Shown piece by piece: positions 1-13,000 of a stretch of DNA of 64,000 bases. The stretch's first letter is position 1. Every line of letters starts with the position of its first letter. The DNA is from Melastoma dodecandrum (Eukaryota; Streptophyta; Magnoliopsida; Myrtales; Melastomataceae). Position numbers and translations under genes: made by a program. Below the pieces are notes generated by a model. The model was not told the DNA's origin, ran no database searches, and saw nothing but the letters and a program-made list of their open reading frames with translations. The stretch covers positions 62,001-126,000 of the forward strand of contig JARUPY010000538.1 in assembly GCA_029817715.1 (NCBI GenBank). The letters are read 5' to 3'.

Positions 1-74
1 CTGGATATCAGTAGTGAGAAATCCCGTCTGCGCAGTTCGAGTTTTAAGGCGAGAACTGTGGCGGAGGGCTAAAG

Positions 75-2496
75 ATGCGAACTTTGTGGTGGGTTCTTGG
101 TGTTGTGCTCGTCGGTGGGTTTGGTTTGGGTTACGGTGCCGAGAAGAGCTTGCATACCGAAAGGATTTCAGGTGGGTGGTCTTCGATGCTGCGAGATCTT
201 TGACCTTTGATGTGTTTCGTGTTGCGGGGTCGTAGGATTGAAGATTAGCGAGGTCAGCTTATTTGGAGTTAGCGCTTTCAGACAAGGTGGTCAATTGGGA
301 AAAGATGGCAGGATTCTTGCTTATTTGGGGTGCTTTTTAAGTTTAGGATGGCTGAATTGTGCTTATTTGCTCTTTAAATTTCGGACTCTTAGCCCTTGCT
401 GGTTCAATTATCTTGTTCCTGGCAGCACTATTTTGTTTTGCTGTTGTCACGATGGGCAATTCTGTGTCCCTATTGTGTTGATAGGCGGATGGACTCATTC
501 CTGAGTGGAATGGCTCGCCCAGAGCTTCTAGCAGCTTGCTCATTCATTTTGTTCCTCGTATATACACTGTTTAACTGTACATATCTCAGATTTCAACAAC
601 GTCGTGGTGGTTTAGATTGAGAACTGAAGTTAAGATAATTGCTGTTAGCTTATGGAAATGTGTATATTATATGCATAGTTTTGTTTGGATTGGATCAGTT
701 TCCAGCGAATGCCGTGATTGCATATGTTAAAGTACAACATTTCGTATTCTTGGTACGGCCGGTTGCGAGCTGCTTGGTCCTCATTCACTCTTTGAGATAA
801 GACTGCTTCTGGTTTATGAATTTTTGGTATTTGAAGACTGAGTGAGAGACTTTCCAGTCAAAAAGGTTTCTAGTATGACTCACCATCTTTTGGTATGATG
901 GATATCAGGGAGTGCTGGTGATGTTCTTGAAGATGATCCGGTGGGAAGGTTGAAGGTTTTTATTTACGAACTTCCGAGCAAATATAACAAGAAGATACTT
1001 CAGAAAGACCCGAGATGCCTCAATCACATGTTTGCTGCAGAGATCTTCATGCACAGATTCCTGTTATCTAGTCCTGTCCGAACCCTCAACCCTGAGGAAG
1101 CTGATTGGTTTTACACCCCCATATACACCACCTGTGATCTTACTCCCAATGGCCTACCCTTGCCCTTCAAATCCCCCCGGATGATGAGGAGTGCAATTCA
1201 GCTTATCGCTTCAAATTGGCCTTACTGGAACCGAACAGAAGGGGCCGATCACTTCTTCGTTGTTCCACATGACTTTGGAGCTTGCTTTCATTATCAGGTA
1301 TTATAATCTCCAACTGTCCAAGAAATTTGTTGGTTAATCAGAATGTTGCAATGTACATGAAACTGTGCGATTGCAGCATGACTTGGTCAGATCACAGTAA
1401 CCTACATTGCACATTATCATTATGTTAGGCAAATGCTCGCATTACTCTCACCCTAATCTTGATTATGCCTTCTTTGGATTTGTCATCTTCTCACAATTAA
1501 ACCTGGCCTTGCATTTGTTTCTATTTGTGGAAAACAGAAGTTGGTCTTAGGCCCCGAGAGTTTATCTTACATAAACTTTTTTTTCTGCTTGAATGGGAGC
1601 CAAATCTTTTATGATTGTGGAATTCATTATGTGTGATGGGAATGTTATGCAGGAAGAGAAGGCTATTGAAAGGGGCATCCTCCCATTGCTTCAGCGAGCA
1701 ACTTTAGTTCAAACTTTTGGACAAAGGAACCATGTATGCTTAAAGGACAGCTCGATCACTATTCCTCCCTATGCTCCTCCACAGAAGATGCAGGCCCATC
1801 TCATTGCCCAAGACACTCCCCGGTCTATTTTTGTATACTTTCGTGGTTTGTTCTACGATGTCAACAATGATCCAGAGGGGGGATATTATGCTCGGTATGA
1901 CCTGTCCGTATTTGTTGCTTTCATATTATATTTACCTAAAGATATGTTGCCAAAGACCTTAATGGTTCCCTTTGTCCAACAGAGGTGCACGAGCTGCAGT
2001 ATGGGAGAATTTTAAAGACAACCCTCTCTTCGACATCTCGACTGACCACCCAACAACATACTATGAGGACATGCAACGAGCCATTTTCTGCCTGTGCCCC
2101 CTTGGATGGGCCCCATGGAGCCCGAGGCTAGTGGAAGCGGTGGTATTTGGGTGCATTCCCGTCATAATCGCCGATGACATAGTCCTGCCTTTTGCTGATG
2201 CCATCCCCTGGGAAGAAATCGGGGTGTACGTCGCTGAGGCAGACGTGCCGAACCTGGACACCATCCTAACTTCAATCCCCATAGACGTGATCCTAAGGAA
2301 GCAAAGACTTCTCGCCAATCCGTCAATGAAGCAGGCGATGTTGTTCCCTCAGCCAGCTCAATCGGGAGACGCCTTTCACCAGATACTCAACGGGCTGGCT
2401 AGGAAGTTGCCACACGATAACTCGGTGTTCTTGAAACCCGGGGAAAAGATCTTGAACTGGACCGCAGGGCCAGTAGGAGACTTGAAACCTTGGTAG
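75..2496 (+). CDS. IRX10L: IRX10/IRX10-like GT47 beta-1,4-xylosyltransferase (4 exons)
   Basis: Exons 75-171, 909-1297, 1653-1894 and 1983-2496 join in frame at GT-AG sites to give 413 residues, the usual length for IRX10/IRX10L. The protein opens with a short hydrophobic segment (MRTLWWVLGVVLVGGFGLG), a Golgi signal-anchor or signal peptide. The exostosin/GT47 domain follows from about residue 45: VFIYELPSKYNKKIL, then DHFFVVPHDFGACFHY, the glycine-rich GGYYARGARAAVWENF spanning the last intron, and CPLGWAPWSPRLVEAVVFGC. It ends in the family's GPVGDLKPW tail. Family knowledge: these Golgi enzymes elongate the xylan backbone with IRX9/IRX14. The start is the first ATG that gives the signal segment, and exon 1 is too short to appear as a long ORF. 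No lesions were seen. IRX10 and IRX10L cannot be separated by eye. Confidence 0.95.
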
Positions 2497-3507
2497 TAAA
2501 AACCAATCCGCATTTTTTCCTGTGCCTAAGACATGTATATTGGAATACTAAGGTTAGTTTGTGCATTGCCTGTGGTGCGCAGAATCTGATTACCAGAAAA
2601 ACAAACAGTTTTTCCCTCCCCAGTCCATGGAATGCTCGGTAATAACAGCAAAGCAGTTGTAAAAATGTGTGCCTTCTCACATTCGGCAGAAGCCTGAATC
2701 ACCTATCATCATGTTCTCATGGTCAGTTAGGGAGTTCAAAGTTAAACATCAATGTCTCTAATACCAAGGATAGCATAAGACGCTCATTTCCTCTCGTTAG
2801 AGCTTGACGCTACCTTCACCCCATTTATGCTTCTTTCGAGACTCCGACCGGGAGCAAACCGTTGACCTTTTGTCAATTTTGTCGATAAATTGACCACCAA
2901 CCACACTTACCTGACGTGCTTGAACGAACCCCTGGGGTTCATTGCCAAATATTCTCCGGAACCACACTTACCTTTTATGTGGCGCCACTCATCGGACCTG
3001 ACACTATTAAGTCTTTATTCATTACCTTTTACTTATTCTACTGAATTGTGCCCTCCAAGCATTCACGGACGGTTGCCCGAACAATCGACTCGAACGTCTC
3101 CAAAGCGGAAGGCATCTACTGGGGGCCGGAGAAGATGGGGATAGACTGGGGATACGTGGGGAAACCAGCTGGAGGTTTCAAGGAGAGCTTCGACAGCTTG
3201 CTGGATACCCTGCAAATAGAAGGCCGACTCTCGCTGGCCTGTAATAATGCAAAAATGGCCTCCTGTTTGTATTCTTGTTCTTGACTTTGGGCCTTTTATA
3301 GAAAGTTGGTTTCTGCTTGTAGTTATAGGCGTTTGAGTTTTACTCCCTTATTTTTAAAAGAATAATTATATTAGTGTGATTATTAAATTAGACGAAATTA
3401 AATTACCAGAAACTACTAGAAATTCGTCCAGAAATTTATTAAAATTATTTGCTAAACGAAAGAACTAGAGGCCGTGGTTTTCCTTCCCGGCCATTATCTC
3501 GATCTAC
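2497..3507. other. Intergenic: IRX10L 3' region, unidentified ORF, FKBP19 promoter
   Basis: The first 250 bases are probably the 3' UTR of the xylosyltransferase gene. An open frame at 3048-3284 (+, 78 codons) includes GIYWGPEKMGIDWGYVG and reads more like real protein than random sequence, but I cannot assign it and it has no clear start. It could be a leftover exon. The last 200 bases are AT-rich and directly upstream of FKBP19. No TATA box was placed with confidence. Confidence 0.4.
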
Positions 3508-6163
3508 ATGGCGATGGTGTCCATCTCCGCCCCCATCGCCGGAGCTCCTCCGCCGCCCCCATCCTCTGCTGGCGCCAGGGTGGTAAACCGATGCTCTTGG
3601 TGGACTTCTCTGCTAGCTGTCATTGCTTTACGGGGATTGACATCGACTGCTTCCTGTTTGCAGGGGAGGTTTCAGGGGCCTCAACTGGCGCTGCCTCCGG
3701 ATAAGGCCTCCCAATTACGAGTTCCTCCTCTTCATCCAGCATCTGGTAAGTTGGCTCCACTCGGCTGCTGTTCGACTGCTTTCCAGCCGGCTACCAATGT
3801 GATTTTCTGGTTTCTAATATTTTGGAAGGTTAAGGCTTGTTTGTAGATGTATCCGAGATTCTCTTGATTTTGACGTTATTCGATTATTACAGATGTTCTA
3901 TTTTTTTTTCGGTTTTAGTTCACTTTGTAGAAGATATTGACCGGGGTCTGATGTGCAAATCGTCTTCATTGTGATGGATGATTGTTTCCTTTTCAGAGTC
4001 TTCTGAGGATATGCTGTTCTATTTTAAGGTTCTTAATCCCCTTGATCTTTGAGTAGTTTTTAATTTTCTTTTCAGAGCACAGTAGCTGTGGAGGTGGAGG
4101 AATAGGAAGACCACGGCGAAGACAAACTGTTGTGTCTTTGGTTGCGGCATTGGCTGGACTATTGTCAACAAATGCTTTGCAGGATGGAAAGGCTTTTGCT
4201 TCCGAATTTGCTGACAGTAATTTCCAGTTGCTAAGTCTCCTTGTGTATTTGCATGACCTGTCTTTTCAATAAAATTGCATTGGAGGAATTATCCCAGCTG
4301 CTTCCTTGAAATTGTGTTTGATGACTTGGCTCTTGTTGGCCTACTGTTGAACAAGTCATGCTTTCACCCTTGTTTTATTCTTTTTGTGTTTTTTTTTTTC
4401 AAATCAGATTCTTCATACTGCAATATTTGGTTTTCCTCAATGAAATCCTGCTTTGGCAGCAATGATTCTGTCTGAGGAGGTTTTTGGAGATATCATCACT
4501 TTGCCTCTCGTTCTTCACTTGACATAGTTTAAGCAATTTGGTCTGCCAATATATATAGAACAATTTACTTAGTAACTTGTTTAATATATTGTTATGCAGT
4601 GCCTGCACTTAGAGGGAAGGATTATGGCAAGACAAAAATGCGATATCCCGATTACAATGTAACAGACTCGGGTCTGCAGTATAAGGTCATCCATTTATGT
4701 TATTCATAATCACAGTTATATACTTGATCTTTAAACAAGGTGCATCCTTTGTTTGATCATTGATTTTGATACTTTACAAAGGGTGCAGGACTTAAGAGTT
4801 GGAGATGGTCCTAGTCCAAAATCAGGCCAGACTGTCGTGGTAAGTCATGCTATATTTTATAACAAGATGCAGAGATTTGGATTTTGCAGAGTAAAATTCA
4901 CTGCTCAATGGGCATTGTCCTATCAAAAATTTTTTTTTTTAAATTATTTTCTTTGCTGTAATAATTACATTAATATTCCATAGCATGCTTAATACAAAGG
5001 AGATGGAGGCAGGAGACTTCTCATAAAATGTTGAAGTCTGAAACACAAGCTTCCATAAATGTTTAGCAAGCTTAGAACAATTATGGATGTTTGGTATGTG
5101 GAACTCTGTTTTCAACTTTCACACATTGCGTAGGTTGATTGGGATGGTTATACCATTGGATACTATGGACGCATTTTTGAAGCTCGAAACAAAACAAAAG
5201 GGGGCTCGTTTGAGGTGCCGCAATTTTTTCTTATCTAAATGGACTTATCTACTCGATCAGAGTCTGACTAGGATGTTTTATATGCTGATGTGCAGGGAAA
5301 TGATAAAGATTTCTTCAAATTCAAAGTCGGATATGGAGAGGTGAGAAATGAGATAACTTCTAGTTCTTTTAGAGCATCTGTCCAACATACTGGAATCTTA
5401 GTATTGTTTCTCATGGCTTATCAGTTGTCGATTTAATAGAACCTTCTTCAGTAGAAGTTTGCTTTTTCCTCAATGCAAGATACTATTTTGGAACTGTGGA
5501 AGAAATTTCAGGCTTTCAGCATCATATATATGTGGTGATTAATGATTCACCTCATTCATCGTTCTTATCATCCATGCAACTTCCAGGTAATACCAGCGTT
5601 CGAAGAAGCTATTGCTGGCATGGCACCTGGAGGCGTCAGAAGGTGCTGCATTTGTTTCCTTGAAATGTCACCTCTTTTCTGGAATGATTTGGTTGCTGTT
5701 TGTAGTGTCAAATATCACCCCGGTATAATTCAAGTAACCTAAACCATCTTTTGTGTTATTCATTCTGGGAAGGATCTTTGATTAAGATATATGCTTTATT
5801 TATGTTAAGGTTTGAAAGGGTGCCATATGAAACTGCTAATGTACTGATTTTGATACTTCTGTGAAGTGCTTCCATGCTCACTGTTGAATTCACAGCATTG
5901 CAGGATTATAGTTCCGCCTGAACTTGGATATCCGGACAATGACTACAACAAACTCGGCCCTAAGCCTACAACGTTCTCGGTAATCTTCATACCCTTTCCA
6001 CAAGGTACTCTACCGAGCCTCAATGTACAGAGCTGTCAAACGTGGTGATGACTGGGTTCATTAACAGGGACAAAGAGCTCTAGATTTTGTTCTGAGGAAC
6101 CAGGGGTTGATCGACAAGACACTGCTGTTTGATATCGAGCTCCTAAAAATAGTCCCTAGTTAA
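3508..6163 (+). CDS. FKBP19: Peptidyl-prolyl cis-trans isomerase FKBP19-type, chloroplast thylakoid lumen (9 exons)
   Basis: Exons 3508-3745, 4076-4216, 4600-4685, 4789-4839, 5134-5214, 5296-5340, 5587-5642, 5904-5979 and 6068-6163 join in frame to give 289 residues. The N-terminus is a Ser/Ala/Pro-rich chloroplast transit region. Next comes a twin-arginine-type lumen signal: GRPRRRQTVV, a hydrophobic stretch, then AFA as a likely cleavage site. The FKBP domain fills the C-terminal half, with YPDYNVTDSGLQYKDLRVG, VDWDGYTIGYYGRIFEAR, VIPAFEEAIAGMAPGGVRR, IIVPPELGYPD and FSGQRALDFVLRNQGL. This matches Arabidopsis FKBP19 (At5g13410) by recall. FKBPs interconvert prolyl peptide bonds, but many lumenal members have little activity, so a folding or assembly role is inferred. 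No lesions were seen. The exons are very short, so no long ORF reveals this gene. Confidence 0.94.
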
Positions 6164-6822
6164 CAATCATCAGGCTATCCTAGTCCTATTAGGTACTGTC
6201 TCATTCTCGGTATTGGTCATTAGCCCAGATATACCATTGAATTCCTAACGCAATCAATCTTTGTTATGCCGCAGATTTACCCGAGCAGAAAAGGCAACTT
6301 TTATATATGAAAGGTTCACACAAACAGCATCTCTTCCAATGGAGAATATGGCTTTTCAACAATCGTCAGTCCATTTATAGCTGTAAATGCCGAGGTCTTC
6401 CCTTTGTTGACTTTGCGGGCTTGTTACGACCAGCCAGAGAATCCCACCTCCATTCAACTCGGCCAGACTCCCAAATGCTAATGACAGGTGTGTTTAAAGA
6501 AATGATCGATGGCACGCAAAGGGAGTGCTCATAATTGTAAAACCCAACCAGACGGAACAAACGTGAATCTACCTGATAACTGTAACTACAAACACCACAT
6601 CAGAAAACTGAGACCTCGTCTAATTGGAAACAAATTTCAACCATCATTCAAAAAACATGACTATCAAGTGGATTTTTCTGCCATATCGACGCTGCTAAGG
6701 ATTTAAAAGGAAGATATGCAACGGAAGCAAACAAACAGACAGCCAACTGACCCTCTTTGACCGAACCTCTTATTCAGTAAAGATTATTTTAGAATCGCCT
6801 GGTGAAAAAATAACCCTTTTGA
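6164..6822. other. Convergent intergenic region between FKBP19 and PDH E1-alpha
   Basis: The stops of FKBP19 (+) and PDH E1-alpha (-) face each other across 659 bases, which must hold both 3' UTRs. No conserved reading frame, RNA gene or repeat was recognised. Confidence 0.6.
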
Positions 6823-9271
6823 TCATGGAAGTGTAACCCTCACTTCTTTCCTGTCCACTCCGAATGCCTGAAATTCAAAGAAGCGGCAGAAACCTCAACA
6901 GTCTAAACTGTGCCAGCCGACTGAAAACCAACCCCAAAATGAATAAGCAAATGGAAATGGGTACGGATAAAAGTACCTCAGCTCCTAATCCTTTCACGTA
7001 AATGTTTGTGAAGAGCTCTGATGGTTCAGGCATTGGGCTCTCCTGAAATGGCAGAGGCAAAACAGTGACATCAATGACATTGGTCTAACAACATTGCCTC
7101 CAGTTCCAAGCGTTTCATTGTTTGAATGTCTAAAACAATTTCCAAAATGTTTCACGTTGGTTCACTAGATCTATCCCTGTTACCTTTGCTTGTGCAATGG
7201 CTTCATCCACCTCTTTCCTCACTTCTTTCTCGATATCCTGAACAGGAAAAAAGGTAAGAAACGAAAAGGAAACTAGAAGAAAAACTCCTTTCCAGCTTAC
7301 CCTTTAATCAATCCCAAGAATAAATCAAAGGACGTGTGAATCAATGGTCTCGCCCACTACTTTGGCATGGATGGATCATATAAAACATTAAACATGTTCC
7401 ATGCCTGAACAGATCCTAAGGGGATTGGTGTAATCACAATCTTCAACAATATAAGGAATAAGTATTGTACCTTCAGCTCCTTCTCGTTGGCCACATCAAG
7501 CGATAACAGCAGTTTCTTGACCCTTTCAATTGGATCACGCTCCTGAGGACAAGAACACAACGATTGCACTATCGTTTCAAATCAAAGACAACCACAAAAA
7601 GACCCATGCATTTGTTTTTTAGTATGAACAATCAATTTACCTGCCTAACACCACTGATTTCATCACGTGTACGGTAAGTGCTCCCAGGGTCTGACATTGA
7701 GTGGCCATGATACCTGTAAGTGTCCATTTCGAGGATCTGAACACCAGCAATAGAAACAGAAATTATTTGGACAGAGTCAAATTTCAACTAGGCAAATATT
7801 ATACAAGGAAGTAAACTCACTAACCAGAGGGCCATTCTTCAGAGCGTGCTCCTTGGCAAATTTGCATGCCTGTTTAACAGCAAGGACATCCATTCCGTCG
7901 ACCTACAATTACCACCAGTCAGAGAGTTTGCAAAGGGCAAGCCATTAGTTTCGTTAGTAAAACAAATAATAACACCTACAAATGGCTGGGAATCATTCGA
8001 CAAGATTAACAAATATAAATTGAGCAACTGCAAATGGCGGCTTAAGAGTCCGAAAATAAAGGATGCAAGAAAAGACAAAAGGATGACATCAAGCCCAAAG
8101 TAAACCATCACAGAATAAGTTCAACCAGAATCATCCATTTTCTAAACAAAAACTCTTTGCATAGGCTTGTCATTCCCTAAAATCAAACTATCTATGGATT
8201 GCTGCAGAACTTCACAATAATTAGCACAAAGAAACAGCCCAAATCTATCGTTAGAGCGAAGTTATCCACAGTTTATACTTGGTCACCATAACTTTGCCCA
8301 ACTGGATAAGAACTTGCAAAGCCACTCCTTTATTATGAATAATCACCGCCATTCCATAACCTAAAACATCACCATTAAAAATCCCAGAATAACGGAAGAT
8401 ACCTTGAGTCCAGGCACATAATCCCCACGTTTGTAGTATGCAGGGCTCTTAGCAGCCCTCCACTCGGCAGTCCCCATTCCATCTACACAACAAGACAAGG
8501 GATTTGAATACATTACGAACCCTGTAATCAACCGGATAATCTAAGAACAAACCATAGAGTATAGCCTTCAAACTTACAGTGATTGTTTTCGCAGACCAAG
8601 ATGGCAGGCAAATCCCAGAGTGCTGAAATGTTGAGGGCTTCGAACAATTGGCCCTGATTGGCTGCCCCATCTCCGTATAGGGCGAACGTGACCGTCTCGT
8701 CCTTGCTGTACTTCTGAGCAAACGCCAGGCCGCAACCCAACGGAACCTGAGCCCCGACGATCCCGTGGCCGCCGTAGAACCCGGCCTCCTTCCTATAAAA
8801 ATGCATGGACCCTCCCTTGCCCTTGGAGCAACCCGCCTGTCTACCCATGAGCTCAGCAAACACCTCAAGCAGTGTCCCGCCGCGGCCGAGGAACGTGCAG
8901 TGGTCTCGATACGCAGTTATAATACAGTCGGACTTGGTAATGGCAGCCTCCATCCCGACGGCAACGGCCTCCTGTCCGTCGTAGAGGTGGCAGAAACCCC
9001 GTATCAGCTTCGACTTGTAGAGGGAATCGGCGGCGATCTCCATCCGGCGCATCAACGACATGTCGCGGAAGAAGGTGAGGAGCTCGGCGGTTGTGGCGGT
9101 GACAGATCGGGACGGGGGCTCGCAGTTGTGGGCGGTGAAGGGGACGGATGTCTCGATTGTGATAGGGGTGGTGTCAGTGGTGACGTGGCGGATCCCGGAG
9201 GCCGTTGCGGCGGCACTGCTCAAGGGCCTCAATAGGGCTGCGGCGGCGGAGGAGCGGGGAATGAGGGCCAT
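6823..9271 (-). CDS. IAR4: Pyruvate dehydrogenase E1 component subunit alpha, mitochondrial (8 exons)
   Basis: Exons in transcript order are 9271-8578, 8482-8403, 7902-7825, 7736-7641, 7542-7471, 7237-7184, 7042-6977 and 6867-6823. All joins are GT-AG and in frame, giving 394 residues, the usual plant length. The first 40 or so residues are an Arg/Ser/Ala-rich mitochondrial presequence. The catalytic core shows [18 protein letters not shown], the thiamine-diphosphate motif from [12 protein letters not shown] to VCENNH (about residues 195-231), and the phosphorylation loop [20 protein letters not shown]. With E1-beta the protein decarboxylates pyruvate and passes the acetyl group to E2 in the matrix. 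In other species E1-alpha is switched off by phosphorylation of that loop; the site is conserved here. The symbol IAR4 follows one of two Arabidopsis paralogues, so paralogue identity is uncertain. Confidence 0.96.
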
Positions 9272-9499
9272 CGGGGGAAGTAAAACGGAACGGAGGGAAT
9301 TGAGATTGGGAGGAAAGGATTTAGATATCGGGTCGATTCTGGGGCAGTCGGGAAAATCCCAAAGTTTGCACCTTTTTTGTGGGGGGGTTTTCTGATATAT
9401 TCTGATTCGACCCAGTTGAGGAAGGGGAACGAATATTGTTCTCTCTCTCTTTCAGGGTCTACAGCGGCGTTCTTGACCTGCGTTGGCACAAATTTAAGA

Positions 9500-10027
9500 A
9501 ATGGTGTTCTCTAACACGCCACTGCATTGCATCTCTTCTGACCACTACGATTTTGTCAAAGGTGTAATTTCTCGTTGTTAGCCTTATCAATTTTGTGATT
9601 AGATCAGTTACCCGACCTGGGAATTTCTGTCCGTTGGAAGGCTGCATCATGGGTACATCAGCCTTAGATAGGACGACCATGCGGCAAGTCTGGGAGTCGT
9701 CAAGGGTGTAGACAAAGGAGGTACCGCTATTCCACTCAAGGTTTTAGATGAGGGAGGAGATTGCGGATGATGTCGAAGTTGCAGCCATTGGTCCAGTCAC
9801 ACCAGTGGTCGCATCATCTCGAGGGTCTTGTCACTGGTGTTCATCATCAGGATGGAGTGGAACCAGTTCGGCCATGGACATGGCGTTGGGTCCTCAAATG
9901 ATGACGATGAAGAGGAAGAGGGAATCAAGGTAGTAGTAGCCGCTGCAGCGCTAAACAAGGTGAGGAGAATGGAGGTTGGTGCTACTGTTGGTGACTTTGT
10001 TTTACATAGTAAGCTTATTCTAGGCAT
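9500..10027 (-). pseudogene. Frameshifted relic of an At4g14100-like gene
   Basis: On the minus strand three frames in turn carry pieces of one known plant protein. 10027-9800 has a Ser-rich leader and DPTPCPWPNWFHSILMMN. About 9797-9735 has WCDWTNGCNFDIIRNLLPHL. About 9735-9500 has LEWNSGTSFVYTLDDSQTC and ends near VVVRRDAMQW. By recall these line up in order with Arabidopsis At4g14100 (FHALLFMN, then DW.NGRNFNII, then LEWNNGTSF.YTLD). The two frame changes have no plausible introns between them, and the C-terminal third has drifted or is gone. I read it as a dead copy lying just upstream of the PDH E1-alpha promoter. A sequencing error could mimic one frameshift but hardly two plus the decayed end. 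Confidence 0.6.
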
Positions 10028-13000
10028 TTGGGCCTAAGTCTGAAGAAATAATGCTAGTTGAAAGACGAAGTTCGACATTGAAGACTGGTCGAAGCATAGT
10101 TGAAGGTTAGTAGTTGAAGTTCAATGCTTGAAAGATGTTCGAAGTTTGCGAAGGCTGAAGGACGATAATCGACAGTCGAAGAAAAGTTGAAGAATACAGT
10201 TGAAGGTTTACAATAGAAGGTTAGAAATCACGTTTGATTCTTTCAAGTCGAACTAGCAAGTGAAAGCTCTCCTAAAGGAAGAAAGATGCGTGGCTAAATG
10301 ATGATCGACTAAAGGTACGTTGGCTCGAAGGCAAGGTATGATCAAAGTAGGCGAGGATGGGGACACGGACTAAAGGCAGTTCCTCTTTTCGGAGCAGCTA
10401 CAATCAGTTTCCTTAGATTTAGACACGTATGGCAGCAGTTATCGGTACGATAGTATACACAAGACCCCTAGAAAACACGACGATCATTCTTAAGGGCATT
10501 TGTTCTTGCCAACCACACTATCACATTCCTCTCATACGTTTACTCTTTGTTCCCTTTGTTCTATTTTGTACTTTTGATAATTCTATGTTGTAACTCTAAT
10601 TCACATAGTAAGTGTTCATTCCAGGGAATATTTTCTTGTTCTTTTATTTATGTTCACGTTAATATCGCGATTGCTTTCTCCCGAAAATTTATATGATTAG
10701 GCGGCGACAGGAGGTGGTACTTGGGCCGTGAGGAAAAGATAAACTAGGCGACAGTCTCTGCCCACGTCTCTTTCTGGGCCGACCTTTCCGGGCCTATCCC
10801 TTCTAGATTGATCGATATAGGCCCATAGATTGGCCCAGTTCACTCTGGGTTTTATTCCTAGGCTCGTTCAGGCCGGCCCAAACTTAAAAAATCCTTCTGA
10901 TATGCCCTCATATAGTTTGTGTATCTGGGCCGGGCTGAGTGGAAATACTTGGGCGGGTCCTTTCGGGCCTCGAGCCCGTGACGGAACGAAATCGTAAGTA
11001 TATTTGAGTAAATTTTAGCTATGGCGGACACGGCTTGAGTTGTAATGTTATTATATTTATGTAGGATGGGTTTGAGGTGGGAGGGATTCAAGGGTCACGC
11101 AAAAAGATGGCAATAAATGCCCAGGCAAAAGAGATGCTGCAGACCCCCAAACTGAACACATGGATCAGTCAACAAAAGAAAGGAGGAGGAAGAGGATTTA
11201 AAGGGATTTTTGGGTGGGAGGGGGATACACATGACATGACATGACCACAAAAAAATAAATAATAAATAATAAAAGAAATGGAACCCCACCCTTCAAATCG
11301 ACTACAAAACGCAATGAATAGTAGCTGCCAACATGTTCCCCCACCCCCCAAAGTCTTGTTGCTTTCATCTCATTTAATTCATGGGGAGGTGAAGAAAGTT
11401 ACAACTCATCTTCGATGTGGTAGTAAAAAAAAAAAAAAAAATGTGACCGTGTCAGCCCACTTTTGATCACTTCAGAAAATGTGACCGTGTCAGTGTCTCA
11501 CCCCTTAATGTCATCGACATTTTGATACATCCTTTTCCATGGACAGGGAAGTATCAACGTCACCGCAGGGGACGACAGCCGATGGTGTTTCGCTCAGCGA
11601 TCGAACATTGAATGTGTCTTATTGGCTGTTCCCATTTTGTTGCAGGGAGGCAAGCTCACCTCCTCCCCCATTCATTCGGTCGCTCTTCCCTGACCGTAAT
11701 CACGTGCTCGCTCGCTCGCTCGCTCGACGAACAAAAGGTGAACTAGGACATGATCACGCCACGATGTGCGCCTCCTGTCCAGACATATCCGGTGCACGAA
11801 GGGATTCGATACCCCCGACCTATGTGATAATTGGCGAACATATTAATTTAACTCACGTGCACCGCGGTCGAGCTGGTCTTCGAGAGTCGGTCTCTCTCCA
11901 CGAGAATAGACCGCGTGGGCCTCCCCGGTGCTGTTGGAATGGACCCCGGCGGTAGGGTTCGGACGGTCGCGAGAGCTCCGTGGAAATTGGTCTCTAACTA
12001 GGTGCAATGCAATCAATCAATCACTCGCTCTAGGAAAAAAAGTGCGCGCACGTTCGTGGTTGAGGGTGTGAGAGATATGTGATCGCGACGGATCCTTTCA
12101 TTGAAGACAAGAGAACAAGAGCCCACAACTTCTCCAGGGTCTTTTCGTTCGCGTTTACTGTTTGTCCCGAAGAGAGGAAAATGTATCCGGAAACCCCAAT
12201 GCGCTTCATCCATGAAACCAACTTCCCAAAACACCACCTCGCGGCGCAAACCTTAAAGCCGACGCGCATCTCCGACACTAAGACGCGTAAATCGAAATCC
12301 ATGACATGTGTTATAAGGTAAATGAAGAAACCCTCTCCTGTACTTTCTAGGATCAAATTAAGACATCATGGGAGAACCAAAGCTGATAAAAGCACAAACA
12401 ACCACCAACAACATCATCTAAATTCGATGTAGATCAATGCAGGCCAAATTATGTTCTATCCGTCCAGCAATTTTCGCATCCCAAAAGGACAAGGCGAGAG
12501 GGGGGGGGCACCTTATCCTCTTCCATCCTCTCCTCCCAACCCCCCAATCTCACATTCTTATAATTTGTATTTTGCATGGCAGAGTCAAATCAGAAAAAAA
12601 AAAAAGCAAAAGGATTGGCGGGACATACTTTTGCCCTATAGTTGGGACACAACCCCTGCAGGAAAAGATGAAAGAACTCCCCCGACCAAAAGGGGGGCCA
12701 GCGCCAAGAAAACAAAAACAACCCCGATGATAACATCGTGTCATCTTCTCAAAAGGAACGAAGAGGTAGAAAAACACCTAATAATTCAAGAGGAAAGAAG
12801 GAAAGATGAATAGAGGAGCAACACAACCACTCCCCTCGACGCACGTGTGCACGTTATCTTGCCCCCTTCCTCTCAATTCTTAACACCCGAAAAAATAAGT
12901 CGACAATGTAACACCCCCTAGTAGTAAAGGTTATTATTGATTTACCTAGATATCCATAATCGAATATCATGTACGTGCTTTTTGGGTTAACTGTTACACC

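Noticed and set aside
9060..9395. Plus-strand ORFs at 8765-9235 and 9060-9395
   Set aside because: They are antisense shadows of GC-rich exon 1 of PDH E1-alpha, with repetitive composition and no family features.
11539..11955. 138-codon ORF in the 10-15 kb intergenic region
   Set aside because: No conserved motif, signal or splice context; consistent with chance in a locally GC-rich patch.
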